A stretch of 64,000 bases of DNA from Yoonia maricola (GTDB lineage Bacteria; Pseudomonadota; Alphaproteobacteria; Rhodobacterales; Rhodobacteraceae). Position 1 is the stretch's first letter; every line of letters begins with the position of its first letter. Positions 37,388 to 47,077 of the stretch are shown piece by piece. The translations under genes were made by a program, and so were the position numbers. The notes below the pieces were generated by a model, which saw only the letters and a program-made list of their open reading frames with translations, did not search any database and was not told the origin of the DNA. The stretch is taken from positions 124,001 through 188,000 of the forward strand of contig NZ_PGTY01000001.1 in assembly GCF_002797915.1 (NCBI RefSeq), written 5' to 3'.

Positions 37388-38899
37388 TTAAAGCCCCAGT
37401 TTGGCTGACACAATCTGGTTGACTGCCGCAGGGTTTGCCTTGCCGCCGGTTGCTTTCATCACCTGACCCACGAACCAGCCAACCAGCTTCGGATTGGCCT
37501 GCGCTTTTTCCACTTGTGCGGGGTTGGCGGCGATGATTTCGTCTACCGCCGTCTCAATAGCGCCGGTGTCTGTGACCTGCTTCATGCCTTCGGTTTCGAC
37601 AATCTCTGCTGGGTCGCGGCCTGTTGTGTAGCATATCTCGAAGACATCTTTGGCGATCTTGCCGTTGATGTCGCCTGCCTTGATCAGCCCGATCAATTCG
37701 CCTAGTTGGCTGGCCGCTACAGGGCTTTCCTCAATGCTGTGATCTTCTTTTTTGAGCCGCCCAAAGAGTTCGTTGATGACCCAGTTTGCAGCCAGTTTGC
37801 CGTCGCGGCCTTCGGCAACCTTTTCGAAATATGCGGCATTGACCACCTCTGCGGTCAGAACAGAGGCATCATAGTCGGAAAGGCCGAAGTCAGCGATAAA
37901 GCGCGCTTTCTTTTGGTCGGGCAGTTCGGGCAGGGACGCTTTGATGTCATCGACCCAAGCCTGCTCAATCTCCAACGGCAGCAGGTCAGGATCAGGGAAG
38001 TAGCGGTAATCATGCGCCTCTTCCTTGGACCGCATCGAGCGGGTTTCGTTCTTGTCCGGATCATAGAGACGTGTTTCCTGTACAACCTCTTGCCCGTCCT
38101 CAATCAGGGCGATCTGCCGGCGCGCCTCATGATCGATCGCCATTTGGATAAAGCGCATCGAGTTCATGTTCTTGATCTCGCAGCGGGTGCCGAGGTGGCT
38201 GAAATCTTGCGTTTCCCAGTATTTCTCATAATCGCCGGGACGGCAGACAGATACGTTCACATCCGCCCGCAGGTTGCCATTTTGCATGTTGCCGTCGCAC
38301 GTGCCTAAGTAACGCAGGATTTGGCGCAGTTTCAGCACATATGCTGCTGCTTCCTCTGGTCCGCGAATGTCGGGACGGCTGACGATTTCCATCAGTGCCA
38401 CGCCCGTGCGGTTCAGGTCGACAAAAGACATTGCTGGGTCCATGTCGTGGATGGACTTACCCGCATCTTGTTCAAGATGGATACGTTCAATGCGTACATT
38501 GCGCGCCTCGCCATTGCCCATCTCGACCAGCACTTCGCCTTCGCCGACAATGGGATGATATAGCTGAGAAATCTGATAACCCTGTGGCAGGTCAGGGTAG
38601 AAATAGTTCTTACGATCAAAGGCAGAGACCAAGTTGATCTCGGCATTCAGACCCAGCCCAGTCTTGACAGCCTGCGCCACACAGCCTTCGTTGATCACGG
38701 GTAGCATGCCGGGCATTCCCGCATCCACGAATGCCACGTTGCTGTTTGGCTCTGCGCCAAAGAGCGTGGATGCGCCAGAAAACAGCTTGGCGTTCGTCGC
38801 CACCTGCGCGTGCACCTCAAGACCGATCACCAGTTCCCAATCACTGGTCGCACCACTGATCACTTTGGGGGCAGGGGCTGTATAGGCGAGGTCGAGCAT
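37388..38899 (-). CDS. gatB: Asp/Glu-tRNA(Asn/Gln) amidotransferase subunit B
   Basis: GatB is the tRNA-binding kinase subunit that activates misacylated Glu-tRNA(Gln) or Asp-tRNA(Asn) before amidation by GatA. The 503-residue protein has [31 protein letters not shown], the HLEQDAGKS loop, and the C-terminal YqeY-like helical tail. ATG 38899 has AAAGGA at proper spacing; ATG 38908 lies directly on that site and is less likely. gatA and gatC are not in the window. Confidence 0.96.
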   Translation of the reverse strand: MLDLAYTAPAPKVISGATSDWELVIGLEVHAQVATNAKLFSGASTLFGAEPNSNVAFVDAGMPGMLPVINEGCVAQAVKTGLGLNAEINLVSAFDRKNYFYPDLPQGYQISQLYHPIVGEGEVLVEMGNGEARNVRIERIHLEQDAGKSIHDMDPAMSFVDLNRTGVALMEIVSRPDIRGPEEAAAYVLKLRQILRYLGTCDGNMQNGNLRADVNVSVCRPGDYEKYWETQDFSHLGTRCEIKNMNSMRFIQMAIDHEARRQIALIEDGQEVVQETRLYDPDKNETRSMRSKEEAHDYRYFPDPDLLPLEIEQAWVDDIKASLPELPDQKKARFIADFGLSDYDASVLTAEVVNAAYFEKVAEGRDGKLAANWVINELFGRLKKEDHSIEESPVAASQLGELIGLIKAGDINGKIAKDVFEICYTTGRDPAEIVETEGMKQVTDTGAIETAVDEIIAANPAQVEKAQANPKLVGWFVGQVMKATGGKANPAAVNQIVSAKLGL

Positions 38900-38973
38900 C
38901 AGGTGCATCCTTTTGTCTGGCTTGGCCTTCGTTTAAAAGAAGGCGCTGCCAGCTTCAAGGGAACATGCACGCC

Positions 38974-39843
38974 CTATTTCGCAGGTGCGGTGCGGGCCAA
39001 GGCGCGGGATGTTGAGACGAGGTTGACGGTCGGGGCGTGCTTACCACCCAAGGCAAGCGTCGCGCGGCGCAGCATTGCGATGCCTTCTTCGGAATTGCGT
39101 GGGATTGATGCTGCCGAAATCGGTTCACCTACGGTCACGCGGAAGGGTTGGCGTGCTTTGTTCAGCGTCTCATGAAACAGGGTGATGTCCCGCAGCGTCG
39201 GGTGGATCAGATCAAAAAGATAGAACAGGGCCGAGTTCCGCGCCTGAATGTTCACCGGGATCACAGGTAGATCGAATTTGCGTGCCAGCATCGCGGCGGA
39301 TGCCATCCAGGGCCGCTCATGCAGATGCAGACCACGCCGTTTGGCCAAGCGCCCCGACGGGAAAATCACACCAAGGCGTCCTGCGTCGGTCGCTTTGCGC
39401 ACATAGGCCATGGTTTCGCGGGTCTTGGCATGGCTGCGCTGTTCTTTGCGCCACTCGACAGGGGCGATCATCGTATCCATTTGAGGAAACACCCGCAGGA
39501 TATCGCGATTGGCAAAGAAATAGGCATCAGGGCGGGCGGCTGCGATCAAACCGTTCAGGATAATCCCATCGGCAATGCCGGTCGGGTGGTTGGCGACAAT
39601 CAGCGCCGGACCGTGTGCGGGGATATGCCCCAAACCAGTGGCCTCGACCATATGTGACAACTTTTTTGCCATCGTGCCCATGATCTGATCAGAGGGGGCG
39701 TGTTCCAATGATTTGGCAATATGAACGGTGGTATCATATCCCAAAAGGCGGTGCAGGCACCTTTTGGCGATACGGGTGCCGGGGCGATCACTGTAAAGCC
39801 ACGGGGCGCGTTCAGCGATCAGCGGGTCAATGCGATATTCCAT
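38974..39843 (-). CDS. Lysophospholipid acyltransferase family protein
   Basis: The 289-residue protein is a PlsC-like acyltransferase. It has the catalytic block NHPTGIADG (a variant of HX4D), the acceptor-side FFANRDILRVFPQMD segment and FPSGRLAKRRG, which stands for the usual FPEG motif. It probably acylates a lysolipid at the membrane surface; the substrate cannot be read from sequence. It lies 102 bases downstream of pepN and 74 bases upstream of gatB on the minus strand. Confidence 0.85.
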   Translation of the reverse strand: MEYRIDPLIAERAPWLYSDRPGTRIAKRCLHRLLGYDTTVHIAKSLEHAPSDQIMGTMAKKLSHMVEATGLGHIPAHGPALIVANHPTGIADGIILNGLIAAARPDAYFFANRDILRVFPQMDTMIAPVEWRKEQRSHAKTRETMAYVRKATDAGRLGVIFPSGRLAKRRGLHLHERPWMASAAMLARKFDLPVIPVNIQARNSALFYLFDLIHPTLRDITLFHETLNKARQPFRVTVGEPISAASIPRNSEEGIAMLRRATLALGGKHAPTVNLVSTSRALARTAPAK

Positions 39844-39945
39844 AGCGCATCAATGCGCAGCGATGCGTAACGGTTCCACGACAGAATGATGACAGCTTGA
39901 TAACGGCAAAAGCTTGCGGCAATGGGTGCGATCTTTCGGCAAAGA

Positions 39946-42546
39946 TCAGCCCAAGATGCGGGTCACCATCTCTTTGGTATCACGGGACAGTCCTGGGGTT
40001 TGTGCGATTCGGGTGAGAGCCGCACGCATTTTGCCTTGACGATCAGTATCATAGCGTTGCCATGTCTCAAAAGAGGCCGTCATACGGGCCGTTGTCTGCG
40101 GGTTCAGCTTATCAAGCTTGATCAGCCAGTCCGCCAACAGCGCATATGCCGTGCCAGAGCTTTGGTGGAAACCGGCCGTGTTGCCCTTCAAAGCACCAAA
40201 GACTGAGCGAAAGCGATTGGGGTTCTTGATATCGAAAGCCGGGTGTTCCGTCAGGCGCTGGGCCGTGTCCGCTGCGGCTTCTGGGGCGGCGAGGCTGACC
40301 TGCAATGCAAACCACTTGTCCATGACCAGCCTGTCATGCTGCCATTGGGCCTCGAAAGCAGCCAACGCATCCTGTCCTTTGCTGATCTGCAACAAAGCCC
40401 GTAACGCCGCCAATTGCTGGGTCATGTTGTCAGCATTGGCGAATTGTAGGGTGGCTTGCTTGCCGCCATCCAGTTTGCTGATCAGGGCCAACGCGGCATT
40501 CCCCAACGCGCGTTTGCCCGCAGGTTCTGCATCGGGGGTATAGGGACCGGTCACCGCCATATCTGCATAAATCCGTGGTAGCGTATCTTGCAGGTGCTGC
40601 GCGATATGCAGCTTTAGTGTTTCATGTGCCCGGTTGATCATTGTGGGGTCTGGCGTATCGCCGTCATCAAACAGCGCTTGTGCGGTGTCTTCTTCGCTGG
40701 GTAGGCGCAATACAAGTGCGCGGAAGGCCGGGTCGAGCGTGTCATCGCGTAGCACCGCCGCCAGCCCATCAAGGAATGCCGCATCGGGCGTTGCATCGTA
40801 ACGCACCATCAGCATCAGCACGTCTTGGGCCAGCATGCGGCCTGCGTCCCATCGGTTGAATGGATCAGTATCATGGGCCAGAAGAAAGGCCCGCTCTGTG
40901 TTGGTTTTGTCGTGGGTGACGATCACAGGGGCAGAAAAGTTGCGCAGGATTGAGGGGATGGGTTTGCTGGCAAGGCCGTCGAAGGTAAATGTCTGCTCTG
41001 CCTCCGTCAGTTCTAACACGGTCGTTGGCAGAACTTCGGCACCGTTTTCATCCAGCAGACCAATCGCGACAGGGATCAACAAAGGTTCCTTCACGTTCTG
41101 TTCCGGTGTGGCCGGTGTCGCTTGCTGCAGATGCAGATGGTAGATGCCATCCACGTATTCATCACGAACCGTCAGACGTGGTGTGCCTGCTTGCGCATAC
41201 CACTTTTTGAACTGTGACAGATCGCGCCCTGTGGTGTCAGTGAACACTTGTAACCAGTTCTCGATCGTGGCTGCATCCCCGTCATGCCGTGTGAAATAGA
41301 GATCAAGCGCTTTGGTATAGGCATCATCGCCGACCAACAGCTTGAGCATGCCAATGACCTCAGCCCCTTTTTCATAGACTGTTGCGGTGTAGAAATTGTT
41401 GATCTCGACAAAGCTTTCCGGCCGTACCGGGTGCGCTAGTGGGCCGTTGTCTTCGCGGAACTGATAAGCGCGTAGAACTATGGCATCGTCGATACGTTTA
41501 ACCGCTTGGCTGCGTATATCGCTGGTGAATTGCTGATCGCGGAACACGGTCAGGCCTTCTTTGAGACACAGCTGAAACCAATCACGGCAAGTGATCCGGT
41601 TGCCGGTCCAGTTGTGGAAGTACTCATGGGCGATAATCCCCTCAATCCGTTCAAAATCCGTATCAGTGGCGGTTTCGGACGAAGCGAGGACGGCGGAGGC
41701 GTTAAAAATATTCAGGCCTTTGTTTTCCATTGCACCTGCGTTGAAATCATCGACCGCAACGATATTGAACAGGTCCAGATCATATTCCCGGCCATAGACC
41801 TGTTCATCCCATGTCATGGATTTCTTGAGCGCTTGCATCCCGAAGGCGCATTTTGCCTCATCGGCGCCGGGGCGAACCCAAATATTCAGGTCAACGTCGC
41901 GGCCAGAGCGGGTTGTGAAAGTATCAGAGTGAGCGACAAGATCGCCCGCGACCAATGCGAAAAGATAGGCAGGCTTGGGCCATGGATCATGCCATTCGGC
42001 CCAACCTTCACCCGCGCCTGTCGCATTGCCATTCGACAGCAGGACAGGATGTGGACCATCGCCGGATATTTTTTGGCCATTCGACAAAGTAGCAGGCTGA
42101 CCACTTTCGATACGAACTGTGAATTTGGCCATAACATCAGGGCGATCCGGATAGTATGTGATCCTGCGAAACCCTTCGGCTTCACATTGGGTGCAGTACA
42201 TACCACCCGACATATAAAGTCCCTCCAGCGCTGTATTTGCCGATGGATTTATTTCAACTTCGGCCTCCCAGATAAACGCTTCGGTCGGCGCGCTTGCCGT
42301 CAGTATCCCGTCTGTTACAAATGGTTTCCAGTCCTGCCCGTCGATCCGGGCCCAGAGCAGGGTCAGTTCTTCGCCATGCAGTTCAAAGCGTCCGTCCTGC
42401 ACATCAGGGTTCTTGCGAAATGCGATGCGCGAGATGACATGCGTTTTTGTTGGATGCAGGTGAAACGTCAGATGCACGTCATCAACCAAATACGCCGGTG
42501 GCTGATAGTCGGCAAGATAGATGGTGTCCGGCGCTGCATCTGGCAT
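39946..42546 (-). CDS. pepN: Aminopeptidase N (M1 metallopeptidase)
   Basis: PepN is the main cytosolic zinc aminopeptidase. The 866-residue protein has the substrate-binding GAMENKGLNIF motif at about 270, the zinc site HEYFHNWTGNR (HEXXH at 307-311) and the third ligand glutamate in LKEGLTVFRDQQF about 20 residues later. Length and the GMYCTQCEAEGFRRITYYPDRPD region match the E. coli PepN subgroup. It is divergent from the DUF2256 gene. A GATCTTT/AAAGATC hairpin (39930-39947) overlaps its stop codon. Confidence 0.96.
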   Translation of the reverse strand: MPDAAPDTIYLADYQPPAYLVDDVHLTFHLHPTKTHVISRIAFRKNPDVQDGRFELHGEELTLLWARIDGQDWKPFVTDGILTASAPTEAFIWEAEVEINPSANTALEGLYMSGGMYCTQCEAEGFRRITYYPDRPDVMAKFTVRIESGQPATLSNGQKISGDGPHPVLLSNGNATGAGEGWAEWHDPWPKPAYLFALVAGDLVAHSDTFTTRSGRDVDLNIWVRPGADEAKCAFGMQALKKSMTWDEQVYGREYDLDLFNIVAVDDFNAGAMENKGLNIFNASAVLASSETATDTDFERIEGIIAHEYFHNWTGNRITCRDWFQLCLKEGLTVFRDQQFTSDIRSQAVKRIDDAIVLRAYQFREDNGPLAHPVRPESFVEINNFYTATVYEKGAEVIGMLKLLVGDDAYTKALDLYFTRHDGDAATIENWLQVFTDTTGRDLSQFKKWYAQAGTPRLTVRDEYVDGIYHLHLQQATPATPEQNVKEPLLIPVAIGLLDENGAEVLPTTVLELTEAEQTFTFDGLASKPIPSILRNFSAPVIVTHDKTNTERAFLLAHDTDPFNRWDAGRMLAQDVLMLMVRYDATPDAAFLDGLAAVLRDDTLDPAFRALVLRLPSEEDTAQALFDDGDTPDPTMINRAHETLKLHIAQHLQDTLPRIYADMAVTGPYTPDAEPAGKRALGNAALALISKLDGGKQATLQFANADNMTQQLAALRALLQISKGQDALAAFEAQWQHDRLVMDKWFALQVSLAAPEAAADTAQRLTEHPAFDIKNPNRFRSVFGALKGNTAGFHQSSGTAYALLADWLIKLDKLNPQTTARMTASFETWQRYDTDRQGKMRAALTRIAQTPGLSRDTKEMVTRILG

Positions 42547-42687
42547 GGGATGATCCTTTTATGGCTGACCATAGGGTAAGTCGGGGGAGCGTCATGCGCC
42601 ACTGCCAATGCGGGGCGTGCCAGACTCTTACAACGATTTTGGGTCAAAGTTTTTGAAAAACGTCGTCATCGCCATATTTTGCGTTTC

Positions 42688-42861
42688 ATGCCAAGGATGC
42701 GCCGTAAAGCCGATCTGCCCCAGAAAACCTGCTCTACCTGTGGCCGTCCTTTTGCATGGCGTAAGAAGTGGGCGAAGGTCTGGGATGAGGTGCGCTATTG
42801 TTCAGAGCGCTGCAAATCTCGGCGCAAGACAGCTGCGACTGACCCATCACAGACAAAATGA
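42688..42861 (+). CDS. DUF2256 small zinc-ribbon-like protein
   Basis: The 57-residue protein shows the DUF2256 pattern: KTCSTCGRPFAWRKKW, then WDEVRYCSERCKSRR, with two CxxC-like cysteine pairs suited to bind zinc. The function is unknown; the family often sits near photolyase or cryptochrome-related genes, and a photolyase-like gene is 4 kb away here. The start is ATG 42688 or ATG 42697; neither has a clear ribosome binding site. Confidence 0.8.
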   Translation: MPRMRRKADLPQKTCSTCGRPFAWRKKWAKVWDEVRYCSERCKSRRKTAATDPSQTK

Positions 42862-42960
42862 ACCACAGTTTGTTGCCTATCGGAAACATTCACACTAACT
42901 CCTGTGCGACGCAGCTTTCGTGTGCTGCGGTATACTGACATTTGACGCAAAGGGCATATC

Positions 42961-45108
42961 ATGACGGATCGCATCGAAAAGCAGGGTCTGAAGGTCGCCA
43001 CGGAACTGGCAGAATTCATCGACAAGCAGGCGTTGGATGGCACCGGCATTGACAGCGACACATTTTGGGCGGGCTTTGCCGGGCTGGTCGCTGAAATGAC
43101 ACCGCGCAATCGCGCGGCCCTTGCCAAGCGGGAAGAGCTGCAAGCCCAGATTGACGCATGGCATGTCGAACGCCGCGGGCAAGGTCTGGATCGTACCGCC
43201 TATGAGGCGTTCTTGCGCGAGATTGGCTATCTGGTGCAAGAGGGCGATGACTTTGCCATCGATACAACCAATGTCGACCCCGAGATTGCAACGGTGCCCG
43301 GCCCGCAGCTAGTTGTGCCAATCACCAATGCGCGTTTCGCGTTGAACGCCGCCAACGCCCGTTGGGGCAGCCTGTATGATGCTTTCTATGGCACCGATGC
43401 GATGGGCGAGCTGCCGCCCAGGGGCGGGTATGACCGTGGCCACGGATCACGCGTTGTGGCCCGCGCACGCGTCTTTCTGGACGAGGCGTTCCCGATTGAA
43501 GGAACAAGCCATGCCGATGTGTCGCGCTATCATATCCATGATGGTGCTTTGTTGGTCGATGATAATCCTTTGCGCCAACCTGAAAAATTCGTGGGCTACC
43601 GTGGCAACCCTAAGGCACCTGATGCAGTTTTGCTGCGGAACAACGGGCTGCATGTGGAATTGGTCTTTGACCGCGCGCACCCCATCGGCAGCCGGGATCA
43701 GGCGTTGCTGGCCGATGTACGCCTTGAAAGTGCCGTTTCTGCGATCATGGATTGCGAGGACAGCGTCGCGTGCGTGGATGCCGAAGACAAAGTGGAAGCC
43801 TACCAAAACTGGCTGGGCCTGATGCAGGGTGATCTGACGTCAGAGTTCCAAAAGGGCGGTCAGACCATGACCCGCCGTTTGGCTGACGACATCACTTATA
43901 CTGCTCCTGATGGGACAGATCTGACCCTAAAGGGCCGCGCGCTACTGTGGATCCGTAATGTCGGGCACTTGATGACGAACCCTGCGATCCTTGATGCCAA
44001 TGGTGATGAGGTGTTCGAAGGGCTGATGGATGCGATGATCACAGTTCTTATCGCGATGCATGACCTAAAACGTGATGGCGGCAATTCGGCCCATGGTTCG
44101 GTCTATGTGGTCAAGCCCAAGATGCATGGACCCGATGAGGTCGCCTTGGCCAACGATATCTTTGGCATGGTCGAGGACGCGCTGGGCTTGCCCGAAAACA
44201 CCGTCAAGATCGGCATCATGGATGAGGAACGTCGCACGACCGTAAACCTTAAGGAGTGTATCCGCGCCGCCAAGTCGCGGGTCGCGTTTATCAACACTGG
44301 TTTCCTTGATCGTACGGGCGATGAAATCCATACATCGATGGAGGCCGGGCCATTTAGCCGCAAGGACTTTATCAAGCGCAAGCAGTGGATTGGCGCTTAT
44401 GAGGATCAAAACGTTGATATCGGGTTGGAGTGTGGTTTTTCCGGTAAAGCGCAGATTGGCAAAGGCATGTGGGCGATGCCGGATATGATGGCAGCAATGC
44501 TGGAACAAAAGATCGGCCACCCGCAATCGGGGGCCAACTGTGCTTGGGTCCCAAGCCCCACGGCGGCAACGCTGCATGCATTGCATTACCACAAGGTGGA
44601 TGTGATGGCCGTGCAGGCCAAGCTGTTGAAAGGCGGGCGGCGGGCCTATGTGTCCTCTATTCTCGATATCCCGCTGGCGCAGTATCAGCGCTGGACGGAC
44701 GCGCAGAAGATCAAAGAGGTTGAGAATAACGCCCAAGGTATCCTTGGCTATGTGGTCCGTTGGATCGACCAAGGTGTTGGCTGCTCCAAAGTGCCTGACA
44801 TCAATGATGTCGGCCTGATGGAAGACCGCGCGACCTGCCGGATTTCCAGCCAAGCACTGGCCAATTGGCTGCACCATGAGGTCGTCAGTGAGGAGCAGGT
44901 GATGGAAGCGATGCGTAAGATGGCCGCTGTTGTAGATGGTCAAAACGCTGGAGATCCGGCCTATCGCCCGATGGCGCCGGAGTTCACCGGGATCGCCTTT
45001 CAGGCCGCCTGCGATCTGGTATTCAAAGGCCGCATCCAGCCGTCTGGTTATACCGAACCCGTCCTGCATCAGCGCCGTCTTGAATTAAAAGCGCAGCGTA
45101 ACCATTGA
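42961..45108 (+). CDS. glcB: Malate synthase G
   Basis: GlcB condenses glyoxylate with acetyl-CoA to malate. The 715-residue single-chain protein matches the G isoform in length and has the conserved [18 protein letters not shown] region, the MHGPDEVA segment and a C-terminal [19 protein letters not shown] block with the reactive cysteine and catalytic aspartate. AAAGGG lies 7 bases before the ATG. A TATACT at 42931-42936 could be the -10 element. A GlcG-like gene follows 21 bases later. Confidence 0.97.
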   Translation: MTDRIEKQGLKVATELAEFIDKQALDGTGIDSDTFWAGFAGLVAEMTPRNRAALAKREELQAQIDAWHVERRGQGLDRTAYEAFLREIGYLVQEGDDFAIDTTNVDPEIATVPGPQLVVPITNARFALNAANARWGSLYDAFYGTDAMGELPPRGGYDRGHGSRVVARARVFLDEAFPIEGTSHADVSRYHIHDGALLVDDNPLRQPEKFVGYRGNPKAPDAVLLRNNGLHVELVFDRAHPIGSRDQALLADVRLESAVSAIMDCEDSVACVDAEDKVEAYQNWLGLMQGDLTSEFQKGGQTMTRRLADDITYTAPDGTDLTLKGRALLWIRNVGHLMTNPAILDANGDEVFEGLMDAMITVLIAMHDLKRDGGNSAHGSVYVVKPKMHGPDEVALANDIFGMVEDALGLPENTVKIGIMDEERRTTVNLKECIRAAKSRVAFINTGFLDRTGDEIHTSMEAGPFSRKDFIKRKQWIGAYEDQNVDIGLECGFSGKAQIGKGMWAMPDMMAAMLEQKIGHPQSGANCAWVPSPTAATLHALHYHKVDVMAVQAKLLKGGRRAYVSSILDIPLAQYQRWTDAQKIKEVENNAQGILGYVVRWIDQGVGCSKVPDINDVGLMEDRATCRISSQALANWLHHEVVSEEQVMEAMRKMAAVVDGQNAGDPAYRPMAPEFTGIAFQAACDLVFKGRIQPSGYTEPVLHQRRLELKAQRNH

Positions 45109-45129
45109 ATTTCAGAGGGAGAAACAAAG

Positions 45130-45558
45130 ATGGCTGAAATTTCAGCGAACAAGGCCCGTGCCATTATCCGCAAAGCCCTGGCCAAGGGTGATGAGATGGG
45201 GTTCAAGCCGCTCTCGGTCGTGATCCTTGACGCAGGCGGGCACGTCAAAGCGTTTGAGCGGTCCGATGGGGCCGCGCCAGGGCGGTTTGGCATTGCGCAT
45301 GGCAAGGCCTATGGATCGATCATGCTGGGCATGGCAGGCACCGCACAGATGGCGCGCGCCGAACAGCAGGCTTACTTCATGGCAGCGGTCAATGGTGTCT
45401 ATGGTGGGCAGGTTGTGCCTGTGCCGGGTGGTGTGCTTGTCCGTGACAAGCGGGGCAATGTCATCGGTGCTATCGGTGTGACGGGTGACACTTCGGACAA
45501 CGATGTGGTTGCTGCCATGGCGGGGATCGAAGCCGCCGGTTTTGCAGGCGAAGCGTAA
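45130..45558 (+). CDS. GlcG/HbpS family heme-binding-like protein
   Basis: The 142-residue protein belongs to the GlcG/HbpS (DUF336) family, with PLSVVILDAGGHVKAFERSDGA near the N-terminus and a C-terminal GGVLVRDKRGNVIGAIGVTGDTSDNDVVAA. Some members bind heme; the role of GlcG in glycolate metabolism is not settled. Spacing of 21 bases behind malate synthase G, with GGAGAAA in front, mirrors the glcG-glcB pairing of E. coli. A strong hairpin follows the stop. Confidence 0.9.
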   Translation: MAEISANKARAIIRKALAKGDEMGFKPLSVVILDAGGHVKAFERSDGAAPGRFGIAHGKAYGSIMLGMAGTAQMARAEQQAYFMAAVNGVYGGQVVPVPGGVLVRDKRGNVIGAIGVTGDTSDNDVVAAMAGIEAAGFAGEA

Positions 45559-45563
45559 AAGCC

Positions 45564-45597
45564 GCGCACATGCTGCCCAAGAAAGCAGCATGTGCGC
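45564..45597 (+). terminator. Hairpin terminator of the glcB-glcG unit
   Basis: A perfect 13-bp stem, GCGCACATGCTGC (45564-45576) with GCAGCATGTGCGC (45585-45597), and an 8-base loop start 6 bases after the stop. The tail is ATTTGTG, so the uridine run is poor, but the stem is very stable and its place fits an end of transcription. Confidence 0.7.
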
Positions 45598-45681
45598 ATT
45601 TGTGGGCAGCGTTGTGCGCCCGCCGATCTTTTCATGTCGCTGAATGGACGCTAGATAAGGTGGAATCTGAAAGGACCACCC

Positions 45682-46449
45682 ATGTCGCGGCCTGTTGTTG
45701 GCATCATTTCAAACTCGCATCTGATCAACGAAGAATACCTTGTGCAAGGCGCAGGGGCGATGAATGTCAGCGCTTTGTCGAAAGTGTCTGGCGTCTTACC
45801 GATAATCATTCCCGCAGAGCCGGACTTGATGACGGTGGCCGAACTGATGACAACCTGCGATGGGTTTTTCTTTCCCGGCGGGCGCCCGAACGTGCACCCA
45901 GAAGAATACGGCGAAGAAGAAACCCCCGCACATGGGACGTTTGAACGCAAGCGCGACCGTATTACGTTGCCCTTGATCCGGGCATGTGTGGCGGCGGGCC
46001 AGCCTGTGATGGGTGTCTGCCTTGGCTTTCAGGAAATGAATGTTGCGATGGGTGGCTCACTCTTCCCTGAAATCCGTGACCTGCCGGGGCGTGATAATCA
46101 CCGCATGCCCCCCGATGGGACGTTGGAAGAGAAGTTTGAATTGCGCCACGAAGTGACTTTGACCGAAGGTGGACCATTCCACCGCGTTTTCGGCAGCCAC
46201 AAGGTGATGACCAACACGCTGCACGGGCAGGGGATCAAAGAACCGGGGCCGCGTATCGTGATCGACGGACACGCACCAGATGGGACGCCAGAGGCGATAT
46301 ATGTCGCCGATGCCCCCGGTTTTACGATGGCGGTGCAGTGGCACCCAGAGTGGAACGCCGCCGATGATCCGGTGTCGCGCCCGCTTTTCGAAGCCTTTGG
46401 AGAGGCCTGCCGCAGTTGGGCGGCAGGCGGTCTGCGCAAGGCGGGCTAA
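45682..46449 (+). CDS. Gamma-glutamyl-gamma-aminobutyrate hydrolase family protein (peptidase C26)
   Basis: The 255-residue protein has a class I glutamine amidotransferase-like fold. The nucleophile elbow is GVCLGFQ (Cys113) and the catalytic histidine and glutamate are in VQWHPEW near residue 220. The FFPGGRPNVHPEEYGEE segment fits the C26/PuuD group that hydrolyses gamma-glutamyl amides. The substrate is unknown here; no puu genes are near. Its GAAAGGACCACCC ribosome-binding region is in front. Confidence 0.87.
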   Translation: MSRPVVGIISNSHLINEEYLVQGAGAMNVSALSKVSGVLPIIIPAEPDLMTVAELMTTCDGFFFPGGRPNVHPEEYGEEETPAHGTFERKRDRITLPLIRACVAAGQPVMGVCLGFQEMNVAMGGSLFPEIRDLPGRDNHRMPPDGTLEEKFELRHEVTLTEGGPFHRVFGSHKVMTNTLHGQGIKEPGPRIVIDGHAPDGTPEAIYVADAPGFTMAVQWHPEWNAADDPVSRPLFEAFGEACRSWAAGGLRKAG

Positions 46450-46461
46450 GACCGGTGTCAA

Positions 46462-46475
46462 CTGATTTGCATCAA
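46462..46475 (+). promoter_or_regulatory. FNR/FnrL-type box upstream of hemG-like gene
   Basis: CTGAT-TTGC-ATCAA matches the FNR consensus TTGAT-N4-ATCAA at nine of ten positions. A TATGCT at 46498-46503 could be the -10 element, which would put the start near 46510 and the box centre near -41.5, the class II activating position. The gene encodes an anaerobic-type protoporphyrinogen oxidase, so oxygen-dependent control by FnrL is sensible. Confidence 0.6.
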
Positions 46476-46487
46476 TTCTGAGGTCCA

Positions 46488-46520
46488 TCCTTATTGCTAT
46501 GCTCTGTTCAGCAATAAGGA
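46488..46520 (+). promoter_or_regulatory. Dyad covering the ribosome binding site of the hemG-like gene
   Basis: TCCTTATTGC (46488-46497) and GCAATAAGGA (46511-46520) are exact inverted copies around 13 bases. The right arm contains most of the AAGGAG ribosome binding site (46516-46521). In an RNA started upstream, the hairpin would hide that site; if transcription starts near 46510 it would instead act as a DNA operator around the -10 region. Confidence 0.55.
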
Positions 46521-46528
46521 GTATCACG

Positions 46529-47059
46529 ATGAATATCCTGATCGCCTATACCTCCACCGAAGGGCAGACGCGCAAGATTGCCCGCTACGCTGCCGACTAT
46601 CTGAACGGGCAGGGGCACTCGGTAGAGTTGGTGGGGGCAAAAGATGCCCACGACGCCGAACTTGCACGCTTTGATGCGGTTTTGCTGGCCGGGTCTGTGC
46701 ACGGTGGCAAATATCAAAAACCACTGATCGCCCTTGCTAAAAGCAAGGCTGCCGCGCTTGCGCAAGTCAGGTCCGCCTTTCTGTCTGTGTCTTTGACCGC
46801 TGCGGGGACGGATGCGGACGAATGGGCCGGGCTGACCGCATGCGTAGACCGCTTTGCTAAAAAGACCGGCTGGACGCCACCAACGGTGATGCATGTGGCC
46901 GGCGCGTTCCGGTTCTCGGAGTATGATTTTTTCAAGTCATGGGCGATGCGCTGGATCGCATCGCAAAAGAATGAACAGGTCGATCCTCATGAAGATAAGG
47001 AATTCACAGACTGGGCTACACTGAAGAAAACGCTGGATACCTGGCTCTTAGGCGCTTGA
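46529..47059 (+). CDS. hemG: Flavodoxin-type protoporphyrinogen IX dehydrogenase (HemG-like)
   Basis: The 176-residue protein is an FMN flavodoxin of the HemG type, which oxidises protoporphyrinogen IX using the respiratory quinone pool. It has the FMN phosphate loop TSTEGQT (8-14), LAGSVHGGKYQ, and the C-terminal long-chain segment MRWIASQKNEQVDPHEDKEFTDW found in HemG. The ATG at 46529 lies behind a perfect AAGGAG; the open frame runs ten codons further upstream. An FNR-type box and a dyad precede it. A weak GCGGTT/AGCCGC hairpin with TTTATT follows at 47073-47094. Confidence 0.88.
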   Translation: MNILIAYTSTEGQTRKIARYAADYLNGQGHSVELVGAKDAHDAELARFDAVLLAGSVHGGKYQKPLIALAKSKAAALAQVRSAFLSVSLTAAGTDADEWAGLTACVDRFAKKTGWTPPTVMHVAGAFRFSEYDFFKSWAMRWIASQKNEQVDPHEDKEFTDWATLKKTLDTWLLGA

Positions 47060-47077
47060 GTGCAGCCATGGCGCGGT

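Noticed and set aside
41506-42579. Plus-strand frame of 357 codons opposite pepN
   Set aside because: It is antisense to the clearly conserved N-terminal half of PepN and shows no family features.
42594-42656. Short plus-strand frame beginning with a C-x-C-G-A-C motif, like the start of a GFA-type zinc protein
   Set aside because: It ends after 20 codons with no continuation in another frame that I could recognise; chance or an old remnant.
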